This document shows, piece after piece, positions 1 through 9,892 of a DNA stretch of 64,000 nt. The notes under the pieces are model-generated. The model saw nothing but the letters and a program-made list of their open reading frames with translations, was not told where the DNA came from and ran no database searches. Both the position numbers and the translations under genes were made by a program. Origin of the DNA: Chamaelirium japonicum (taxonomy: Eukaryota > Streptophyta > Magnoliopsida > Liliales > Melanthiaceae); NCBI GenBank assembly GCA_947650365.1, contig OX393551.1, positions 92,602,697 through 92,666,696 on the forward strand, written 5' to 3'. The first letter of the stretch is position 1; each line of letters starts with the position of its first letter.

Positions 1-1686
1 AAGGACCTGAACCAGAGGCAGAGGAGATGGGTTGAGGTCCTGACAGACTACAATTATGATTTTTTCTACCATCCTGGGAAGGCCAATGTGGTTGCAGATG
101 CACTTAGCAGGAAGTCTCGTAGCAGGTTGGCTTGTTTGATGGCAGATCGACAGGAGTTTATTGTGACAGTTGAGGGTTTTGACTTGCGTGTTCATAAGGA
201 GCCTTCTCACACCATCCTATGCAGTATCCGAGCTCAGCCTTCTTTGTTCCAGAGGGTGATCAACTCACAGAGGGATAATGCAAAATTGGAGGATATTCGA
301 GCTGGTCTGAAGCAGGGAGATGTAATGGACGGTTGGTTCATAGGTGCAGATACCGGCTTGAGGTATCAAGGGAGGTTATGCCTTCCTACAGATCGGGAGC
401 TCATCTTGGAGGTCTTGACAGAAGCTTATCGCTCTCGGTTTACGGTACATCCTGGGGCCACCAAGATGTATCGAGACCTGAAGAGGCAGTTCTGGTAGAG
501 TGGCATGAAAAGGGACGTGGCAGAGTTTGTTTCTCGTTGTTTGACCTGTCAACAGGTCAAGGCGGAGCATCAGAGGCCAGCAGGACTCTTGCAGCCTTTA
601 CCAGTAGCTAAGTGGAAGTGGGAGCACATCACGATGGATTTCATGTCCGGTTTACCTGCTACTCGGAAGGGCCATGACTCGATCTGGGTGATAGTTGATC
701 GGTTGACGAAGTCAGCGCACTTCCTCCCTGTTCGCAAGACGATGACACAGAAGGATTACAGTGAGCTATATGTGAGGGAGATAGTGAAGCTCCATGGAGT
801 CCCCATCACTATTGTTACAGATAGAGACACTCGGTTTGTCTCACATTTCTGGGGAAGCCTACAAGAGGCTATGGGAATGAAGCTCCACTTCAGCGCAGCC
901 TACCACCCTCAGACGGATGGTCAGTCAGAACGTACAATCTAGACACTAGAGGACATGCTTCGAGCCTGTGTGATGGATTTTGGAGATGGTTGGGAGCGCC
1001 ACCTTCCCTTGGTGGAGTTCGCCTACAATAATAGCTTCCAAGCCAGCATCGGCATGGCTCCCTTTGAGGCTCTCTATGGGAGGCCATGTCGTTCTCCGGT
1101 TTGCTGGGCTGAGGTTGGAGAGAAGAGCTTATTGGGACCAGAGATGGTCCAGGAGACGTCGGAGAAGATCCAGGTGATCAGAGAGCGTCTGCGGGCAGCT
1201 CAGAGCCGGCAGAAGAGCTACACATATACTCGGCGGCGAGCATTAGAGTTTGAGGTTGGTGACCGAGTGTTCTTGAAGGTTTCCCCGCGGTGTGGTCTCG
1301 TTAGGTTTGGGCGGAAGGGGAAACTAGCACCCCGGTTCATTGGTCCCTTCGAGATCCTTGACAGAGTTGGAGATGTCGCATACCGTTTGGCGTTGCCACC
1401 TCAGCTCTCCAGTGTCCATCAGGTCTTCCATGTGTCGATGCTCCGGAAATATGAGCCGGACTCGTCACATGTTCTTGACTGGCAGGGCTTGAGTCTCAGT
1501 GAGGACGTGACATTTGAGGAGCGTCCGATGCAGATCTTGGCAGCGGAGGATCGAGTGTTGCGCACCAAAACCATCCGCATGGTTAAGGTGTTGTGGCAAC
1601 ACCACACTCCCGAGGAGGCTACTTGGGAGCTTGAGTCATAGATGAAGACTCTGTATCCCAATCTTTTTGATGGGTTTTCTGGTTGA
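1..1686 (+). pseudogene. Ty3/gypsy (Tekay-like chromovirus) pol, 3' part: RNase H end, integrase, chromodomain; three in-frame stops
   Basis: The frame is open from base 1, so the gene starts upstream of the window. It opens with the end of RNase H (YHPGKANVVADALSRK, about 70-117). Next comes the integrase zinc finger (HPG near 450, C-x2-C near 540-550), then the DDE core: MDF near 634, TDRD near 829 and QSER near 925. The end is a chromodomain (VKVLW to EATWE, about 1588-1626). Integrase would insert the cDNA and the chromodomain would steer it to chromatin. Three TAG codons break an otherwise continuous frame, at 496-498, 940-942 and 1639-1641; the natural end is probably TGA at 1684-1686. 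The first zinc-finger histidine appears to be tyrosine (AYRSRF near 424). Clade is judged from the chromodomain and the long LTR. The copy is not functional. Confidence 0.93.
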
Positions 1687-1967
1687 ACTTCGAGGACGAA
1701 GTTCTCTTTTTAGGGGATTATGTTGTAGCACCTCTGGAAATTTATTTGCAATTTATTTTTTGTGGACTGCACGCATGTTCGAGCTCGCGTGACCCTTTTT
1801 GTCTTGTCTGAGTAATGGTAGTTGATTTTCTTGTAGGTTGGTGTCTTGAACTGATTTGATCTGGTTTTGGACTGGAAAACTTTTGCATGAATCACCCTTG
1901 CATGTGCAACCGGTGTGAATAGCTAGTGGTGTAATTTCGGGACGAAATTCTTTTAAGAGGGGTAGGT
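1687..1967 (+). other. gypsy 3' untranslated spacer with two polypurine-tract-like motifs
   Basis: This non-coding stretch lies between the end of pol and the 3' LTR. A TTCGAGGACGAAGTTCTC motif near 1688-1706 and a close relative, TTTCGGGACGAAATTC, near 1935-1950 both occur. The second is followed by a purine run (AAGAGGGGTAGG) directly before the LTR start TGTAATACCC. That is the position of the polypurine tract that primes plus-strand DNA synthesis. The first copy is also followed by a purine-rich run and TGTAGCACC, which looks like a decayed duplicate of the same junction. Confidence 0.65.
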
Positions 1968-2423
1968 TGTAATACCCTGATATATTCTAAAATTTTGAAT
2001 GATATATTCTAAGCGACGTTAGTCCACATACGTCGATGCGAGCTGAATATAGGAACTTGGGTGCAGTTGAATCGTGAAGCGTCAACGAGCATGGATGAAT
2101 TTCTGCAGAGAATCAGTCTATAGATTATCCTAAATTAATTGATGATTGCATGCGTGTTGTCGTCCCGATTCCAACGCCTATTTTTAGATGATTTTTGGAC
2201 CAATGGTTTGGGAGTTATGTTTTTTCGAAGTTTTCAATACCAATAGATACTCGGATCCGATCCGGGTTACAGACCCGACCACGAACCCGACCCAACTAGC
2301 AGCCATTCCGATCGACCCAGTTGCTGGAATTTCCCATGGTAATGCAAATCCTTCTTCTCGTCCATCCGATGTTGATCAGAGGACCATATGAAAAACCGCA
2401 TCCCTAGCTAAATTAGGGTTTCT

Positions 2424-2436
2424 CCCTATAAGATCC
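2424..2436 (+). promoter_or_regulatory. candidate TATA box in the gypsy LTR
   Basis: The string CCCTATAAGATCC sits about 460 bases into the LTR, a plausible place for the U3/R boundary of a long plant LTR. The call rests on the motif alone. Confidence 0.3.
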
Positions 2437-2500
2437 CCCATGGGCCCCCTCTCCTCTTCTAATTGCTAAACAGCGGCTGCCCCTCTTCCTTTTAGTTCTC

Positions 2501-2502
<2 letters not shown>

Positions 2503-2537
<35 letters not shown>
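2503..2537. repeat. (AG)n microsatellite in the LTR
   Basis: An uninterrupted AG run of about 35 bases, followed by more purine-rich DNA to about 2557. It creates spurious serine/leucine-rich ORFs on the minus strand. Confidence 0.95.
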
Positions 2538-2542
<5 letters not shown>

Positions 2543-4865
2543 GAAGAAGAAGAAGAACAGTGCGACATCACCCCAACCCGTGCACTCCGACGATCCACGG
2601 TGACAAACCACAACCCACGACCTCCCCACCTCGGTGAGTGCCCATCTCACCCTCCTCGATCTTCCTCTCTTCCGTGCAACACCACCGGCCAACCAGGCCG
2701 GGGTCTAGCCCATGCACCACCACTATAAACCCATTGACCCATGCCTTGCGCTGAGATTAAAACCGGTGCGGCCGGGTCTCGATGATCAGCACCGGAGGCA
2801 GGTGTGTTCTGACAACTCTACTCGGTCGCCCGGCTTCTTTTTCGGTTACCCAACTGGAGCATCACCTTCCCCTGTTCTTTGCATGGGGAGAGCAAGGGGG
2901 GGCACACAAAACTTTAATTGAATAGTTATACAAATATAGAGTCAGCTCTCTTTTAATAGACCTATACCCACATTGCTATCACGTACGTGTACTGCACAAG
3001 CAATCTTTTAGCCACACAATTTTATTTTATTTTATTTAGCCCCTCGTTGTTAGTTCACCCGCCTTTGTATGATATACCCCATTATTTTACATTAAGAGTA
3101 TCCAAACCACAAATTGTATTAGTTTAAACCTTTAGGCCAGATCTCGCACAACCCGGGTGGTCAAATCTGGTCCAACCAAAACCCAACCATAGCTGACTCG
3201 GGCTTACTCAGATTCAATCCAGACTGAGCCTCATACAATTCGGTTTTAGATCCAGCTGGACCAACTCACCCATGCCAAAAAGCGTGTTTTGCTATATCAG
3301 GCATATCTGTGCTTCAATTTGTACAAAATCGGCGGCAATGATTTGCATTTTTAAATCCCTTCCCAGCCACCATGGTTGCAATGATTAGATATTCCCTTAT
3401 TTTTAGTGGAGTTGAATTCAAGTTGATTGGCTATGACGATCCTACGTGCTAACCCTGACCCCTAGGGCCATGAGGGCTCAAATCACTACCCCTATCGATC
3501 TCAACGTAAACAGTAGTAATAATTTTACTTACTTAGTTCCCTATGGAAATTTCAGACTGTAACTGGATTGGGAACAGAGCGAATCACTGTCGATAGTCAC
3601 GCTCCAACAGGTTAGTCGTACTGCATGTAGATATTTTAATTAAAAAATAAATAAATTATTCTCTTGATACTCTGCATGCTTAGTTATAGATCATGGACAT
3701 ATACCTTTTGATTTGTCAAGATTGGTAGATTTTATCCTCTTGTTCTATTTATTTAAAATGTAAATTGTTTAGAGACTGGTCGATTAGCAGAGCAGTTGCT
3801 TTTTACGATTTTATGGGGTTTGTATCAACTTCTGAAATGTCTTAGCGTCGTGGCAACCTAGTTGCCCGACTGGCTCGGTATAGATCCGCGTGCACATCAT
3901 AGGTAAATGAACCCCTAGTTGTGCACAGACCGAAATGAATAGGGAGGATCACGGGGTTAGGTCACGGGTTGTTTCCTGCAGGAAAACTGAGGTAGAGTGG
4001 CCTAATCCTGGGGTTTAGACCCCATAGAAAGCAAGTTGGGTGTGAGTGCCTCGTGGTGAAAGACCAAGCCCCCTTTTTGGCCACTAGGGTAGTATGACTC
4101 GAGGCTGTATCCCGAGCATAAGGAACGGAGTGGTTCCCCTGTTGCGAAAAAGGAACCCAATAGTAACACCACCAAGTCGGGAGCCTAGCTCAAACTAGGG
4201 GTTCACACTTGTTCTTCCCTCCCCCTTTTCCTTTCCTTTTTCTCCTTAGCGTAGGGTTTAGCATCACTATGCACGACCTAGAAAATGGGTTCTCTCATGA
4301 AGTGGAATGAGACGCCTCATGAGGGAATTGTCGGTTAGGAAATTGAATGTATAATATGGATTTACTGGACACATTAGAATAGATCTTTTAGTATATACTT
4401 ATGGTAGTAGTAGTAGTTATTCTGTTGGTTACTCAATTATGTCGCAGCTTTATTTTATCGTAGAAGTATATTTCTGCTTTATATCTTTCTTGCGTTCTCC
4501 GACTTGTTCTTTAGGACCACTGAGTTTTATACTCAGGGGGAGTTGTCTTGTTGTTTTTCCTCTCCCCCAGGTTCTTTCTCTCGGACGGAGCGTTAGGAGC
4601 TCTGTGGCAGTTTCAGTTGGAGTAGCAGTTCTTCATCGGATTTGCGAGGGTAGGAGTGACAACTGGACTCGTCTAGTTTTTACCATTTTTTGTTATCGTA
4701 TTTGGACTGTAAGATGTTGAAGAGTATTATTAGTAGATTGGATATTTAAGTATTATTTATTACTTCCATGTTATGTTATCTCTGTAATTATATTTCCCTC
4801 TATTTCAAAACATCACCCTTGAGTTTTGGACCCTCTCTTCTTAGTCCAGAATTCGGGGCGTGACA

Positions 4866-7800
4866 TATCCAATTAGAACTCGCTCGCAAGCCCGAAATAC
4901 GGAATATTTCCAAGTTCGAATTATCAGATGCAGATCCGATCGAATCCAAACCTAATTCAAATCCGAAACCACTAACTTATGATTTTGCAACACTTAGACT
5001 CTAAATCAGTAAATCATAGCGTAAATTGTCAAAATATCCAATTAGAACTCGCTCGCAAGTCCGAAATACGGAATAATTCCAAGTTCTAATTATTGAATAC
5101 CGATCCGATGATGATCCGATCGAATCCAAACCTATTTCAAATCCGAAACACGCTAACTTATGATTTTCCAACACTTAGACTCTAAATCGGTGAATCGTTG
5201 CGTAAATTGTTCAAATATCCAATTAGAACTCGCTCGTAAGTCCGAAATACGAAATAATTCCAAGTTTGAATTATCCGATGCCGATCCGATGACGATCCGA
5301 TCGAATCCAAACCTATTTCAAATCCGAAACATGCTAACTTATGATTTTCCAACACTTAGACTCTAAATCAGTGAAGCGGAGCGTAAATTGTTCAAATATC
5401 CAATTAGAACTTGCTCGCAAGTCCGAAATACGGAATAATTTCAATTTCTAATTATCGAATATCGATCCGATGACGATCTGATCGAATCCAAATCTATTTC
5501 AAATCCGAAACACGCTAACTTATGATTTTCCAACACTTAGACTCTAAATCGGTGAATCATAGCGTAAATTATTCAAATATCCAATTAGAACTCGCTTGCA
5601 AGTTTGAAATACGGAATAATTCCAAGTTCTAATTATCGAATGCCAATCCGATGACGATCTGATCGAATCCAAACCTATTTCAAATCCGAAACACACTAAT
5701 TTATGATTTTCCAACACTTAGACTCTAAATCGGTGAATCGTAGCGTAAATTGTTCAAATATCCAATTAGAACTCGCTCTTAAGTCCGAAATACAGAATAA
5801 TTCCAAGTTCGAATTATCGGATGCCGACTGATGATGATCCAATCGAATCCAAACCTATTTCAAATCCGAAACACGCTAACTTATGATTTTCCAACACTTA
5901 GACTCTAAATCGGTGAATCGGAGCGTAAATTGTTCAAATATCCAATTAGAACTTGCTCGCAAGTCCAAAATACGGAATAATTCCAAGTTCTAATTATCCA
6001 ATGCCAATCCGATGATGATCCGATCGAATCCCAATGTATTTCAAATCCGAAACACGCTAACTTATGATTTTCCAACACTTAGACTCTAAATCGGTGAATC
6101 GTAGCGTAAATTGTTCAAATATCCAATTAGAACTCGCTCGCAAGTCCGAAATACAGAATAATTCAAAGTTCGAATTATCGGATGCCGATCCGGTAAAGAT
6201 CCGATCGAATCCAAACCTTTTTCAAATCCGAAACATGCTAACTTATAATTTTCCAACACTTAGACTCTAAATCGGTGAATCGGATCGTAAATGTGTCAAA
6301 TATCCAATTAGAACTCGCTCGCAAGTCTGAAATACGGAATAATTCCAAGTTCGAATTATCGGATGCCGATTCGATCGAATCCAAACCTATTTCAAATCCA
6401 AAACACGCTAACTTATGATTTTCCAACACTTAGACTCTAAATCAGTGAATCGGAGCGTAAATTGTTAAAATATCCAATTAGAACTCGCTCGTAAGTCCGA
6501 AATATAGAATAATTCAAAGTTCTAATTATCGAATGCCGATCCGATGATGATCTGATCGAATCCAAACCTATTTCAAATCCGAAATAAGCTAACTTATGAT
6601 TTTCCAACACTTAGACTCTAAAAAGGTGAATCATAGCATAAATTATTCAAATATCCAATTAGAACTCGCTTGCAAGTCCGAAATATGAAATAATTCCAAG
6701 TTCGAATTATCAGACGCCGTTCCGATGACAATCCGATCGAATCCAAACCTATTTCAAATCCGAAACACGCTAACTTATGATTTTCCAATACTTAGACTCT
6801 AAATCGGTGAATCGGATCGTAAATTGGTCAAATATCCAATTAAACCCGCTCGCAATTCCGAAATATGGAATAATTCCAAGTTTGAATTATCGGATGCCGA
6901 TCCGATCGAATCCAAACCTATTTCAAATCCGAAACACGCTAACTTATGATTTTTGAATACTTAGACTCTAAATCGATGAATCGAAGCATAAATTGTTCAA
7001 ATATCCAATTAGAACTTTCTCGTATGTCCGAAATACGGAATAATTCCAAGTTCTAATTATCAAATGCCGATCCGATGACGATCCGATCGAATCCAAATCT
7101 ATTTCAAATCCGAAACACGCTAACTTATAATTTTCCAACACTTAGACTCTAAATCGGTGAATCATAGCGTTAATTGTTCAAATATCCAATTAAACTCGCT
7201 CACAAGTCCGAAATACATAATAATTCCAAGTTCGAATTATCGGATGCCGATCCGATCGAATCCAAACCTATTTCAAATCCGAAACACGATAACTTATGAT
7301 TTCCCAACACTTAGACTCTAAATCGCTGAATCGGATCGTGAGTTGGTCAAATATCCAATTAGAACTCGCTCGCACGTCCGAAATACGGAATAATTCCAAG
7401 TTCGAATTATTGGATGCCGATCCGATCGAATTCAAACCTATTTCAAATCTGAAACACGCTAACTTATGATTTTCCAACACTTAGACTCTAAATCGGTGAA
7501 TCGGAGCGTAAATTGTTCAAATATCCAATTAGAACTCGGTCGCAAGTCCAAAATACAGAATAATTCCAAGTTCTAATTATCGAATGCCAATCCGATGATG
7601 ATCCGATCGAATTTAAATCTATTTCAAATCCGAAACACGATAACGTATGATTTTCCAACACTTAGACTCTAAATCAGTGAATAAGAGCGTAAAATGTTCA
7701 AATATCCAATTAGAACTCACTCGCAAGTCCGAAATATGGAATAATTCCAAGTTCGAATTATCGGATGCCGATCCGATCACGATCCGATCGATTCCAAACC

Positions 7801-9035
7801 TATTTCAAATCCAAAACTCGCTAACTTATGATTTTCCAACACTTAGACTCTAAATTGGTGAATCCGAGCGTAAATTGTTCAAATATCCAATTAGAACTCG
7901 CGCGCAAGTCCGAAATATAGAATAATTCCAAGTTCTAATTATCGAATGCCGATCCGATGATGATCCGATCGAATCCCAACCTATTTCAAATCCAAAACAC
8001 GATAACTTATGATTTTCCAACACTTAGACTCTAAATCGGTGAATCGTAGTGTAAATTGTTCAAATATCCAATTAGAACTCGCTCGCAAGTTTGAATTATC
8101 AGATGCCGATCCGATGACGATCCGATCGAATCCAAACCTATTTCAAATCCGAAACACGCTAACTTATGATTTTCCAATACTTAGACTCTAAATCGGTGAA
8201 TCAGAGCGTAAATTGTTCAAATATCCAATTAGAATTCGCTCTCAAGTTCAAAATACAGAATAATTCCAAGTTCGAATTATCGAATGCCGATCCGATTACG
8301 ATCCGATCGAATCCAAACCTATTTCAAATATGAAACACGCTAACTTATGATTTTCCAATACTTAGACTCTAAATCGGTGAATCAGAGCGTAAAATTGTTC
8401 AAATATCCAATTAGAACTCGCTCGCAAGTCTGAAATACGGAATAATTCCAAGTTCTAATTATCGAATGCCGATCCGATAACGATCCGATCGAATCCAAAC
8501 CTATTTCAAATCCGAAACACGCTAACTTATGATTTTCCAACACTTAGATTCTAAATCGGTGAATCGGAGCGTAAAATATTCAAATATCCAATTAGAACTT
8601 GCTCGCAAGTCCGAAATACGGAATAATTCCAAGTTCGAATTATCGGATGCCGATTCGATCGAATCCAAACCTATTTCAAATCTGAAACACGCTAACTTAT
8701 GATTTTCCAACACTTAGACTCTAAATCGGTGAATCGGAGCGTAAATTATTCAAATATCCAATTAGAACTAGCTCGCAAGTCCGAAATACGGAATAATTCC
8801 AAGTTCTAATTATCGAATGCCGATCCGATGATGATCCGATCGGATCCAAAACCTATTTCAAATCCGAACCTATTTCAATCGTAGCGTAAATTGTTAAAAT
8901 ATCCAATTAGAACTCGCTCGCAAGTTCGAAATACGAAATAATTCTAAGTATGAATTATCGGATGCCGATCCGATCGAATCCAAACCTATTTCAAAGCCGA
9001 AACACACTAACTTATGATTTTTTAACGCTTAGACT
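4866..9035. repeat. tandem satellite, 181-bp monomer with 169/170-bp variant, about 24 copies
   Basis: The anchor CCAATTAGAACTCGCTCGC recurs at 4869, 5038, 5219, 5400, 5581, 5762, 5942, 6123, 6304, 6474, 6655, 6836, 7005, 7186, 7355, 7525, 7706, 7887, 8068, 8225, 8407, 8588, 8758 and 8903. Most steps are 180-182 or 169-170 bases. The short form lacks about 12 bases in the GATCCGATGACGATCCGATC segment. Two steps are shorter through internal deletions (157 near 8068, 145 near 8758). Monomers also fall into two sequence types, TTCTAATTATCGAAT and TTCGAATTATCGGAT. Length fits nucleosome-scale plant centromeric or heterochromatic satellites. The left end is cut by the gypsy LTR and the right end runs into CACTA-1 DNA. 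Confidence 0.95.
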
Positions 9036-9083
9036 CAGTTATAGATATAAACTATTTTTTTAACAAATACATGTTAATTGCAG

Positions 9084-9250
9084 GAGCCGGGCGGCGTCAG
9101 GGGATTGATGAGAGCACCAGTGTTGGTGGCGGGCCACGTGGGGTGGTTAAGATAGGGCATGCATCATCTCTCAGTTTTGGATTATGTAAATATTATTTTG
9201 TAATATGTGGTTATTTTTGTTCTTGTCTATAATTATCGGGTATTGTTATA
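9084..9250 (+). pseudogene. CACTA-1 terminal exon, glycine-rich (fragment)
   Basis: A splice acceptor (TTAATTGCAG, ending 9083) is followed by a GC-rich stretch, one frame of which reads GRRQGIDESTSVGGGPRG and runs on to a TAA. CACTA-2 has a similar small glycine/alanine-rich exon behind ...AAATTGCAG near 34161, also just before its subterminal repeats. The upstream exons are missing and satellite DNA lies where they should be. The frame is uncertain. Confidence 0.4.
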
Positions 9251-9419
9251 ATTATCGGATATTGTGGTAATATTTGATAATTTGCTGTAATATTTTATAA
9301 ATTTAGGTAATATTTGATAATTTGCAGTAATATTTTATAAATTGTGGTAATATATTGTTGTATTGTTGTAAATCACAGGAATTAAATAACATTATTTAGG
9401 TAATTTTATTAAAAAAAAA

Positions 9420-9892
9420 CATACTTATTACCGACGAAAATTAAATATTCCGTCGGTAATAATCTTTTTATTTTTTTTAAATTGTTAATAAATTGCCGAT
9501 GGATAATATATATCCGTCGGTAATATATATATTATTACCGACAGTAAGGTATAGATCCGTCGGTAATATATATATATATAAATATCGACTGTAAATATGA
9601 TAACTGTCGGTAAAAAGCTTATATATTGCCGACGGATAATTAGTTTCCATCGGCCATAATATATTATATTCATTATTAATTGTTCAAATATTATCGACGA
9701 CTCTAATATTACCGTTGGTATTAATTATTATTACTGACGGAAATATTTAGTCCGTCGCATCTTTTTCCCGATACCTTTTTTCCCGACAGACTAGCGACGG
9801 AAATCTCTTTCGTCGCTATAAATTATTACCGATGGAAAACTAATATTACCGACGGATATTGTCCGTCGGTAATAACTATTTTTTTTGTAGTG
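9420..9892. repeat. CACTA-1 subterminal repeats and right terminal inverted repeat
   Basis: About a dozen copies of a core near ACCGACGGA, direct and inverted, several as palindromic pairs (for example ACCGACGGATATTGTCCGT near 9848-9866), spaced by AT-rich DNA. They end in the TIR at 9879-9892. The pattern matches transposase-binding subterminal regions. Confidence 0.85.

Larger units (their letters stand above)
1968..4865 (+). repeat. 3' LTR of the gypsy element
   Basis: The LTR begins TGTAATACCC right after the polypurine tract and ends GGGGCGTGACA at 4865, giving TG...CA ends and a length of 2.9 kb, in the range of Tekay-type chromoviruses. Satellite DNA starts at the next base, in the middle of a monomer. 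A TATA-like string (CCCTATAAGATCC) near 2424-2436 is a candidate promoter, followed by an AG microsatellite. No gene is visible inside; the short ORFs have no family features. The 5' LTR is outside the window, so the pair cannot be compared. Confidence 0.85.
9036..9892 (+). mobile_element. CACTA-1: 3' end of a CACTA (En/Spm) transposon
   Basis: The right end reads ...TTTTTTTTGTAGTG at 9892, the reverse complement of a CACTACAAAAAAAA terminal repeat. Before it are many copies of TTACCGACGGA / TCCGTCGGTAA in both orientations (about 9430-9870), typical of CACTA subterminal repeats bound by the TNPA-type protein. A likely last exon precedes these. No matching left end is in the window, so the element is truncated here or its left part lies beyond the satellite and gypsy element. 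Confidence 0.85.

Noticed and set aside
4866-9035. Repeated 60-70-aa ORFs (MIFQHLDSKSVNR..., MLENHKLACF...)
   Set aside because: They follow the 181-bp satellite period on both strands; 181 is not a multiple of three, so frames break at every monomer.
4866-9035. CRISPR-like array
   Set aside because: Repeats are contiguous with no unique spacers, the unit is nucleosome-sized and the context is plant transposons.
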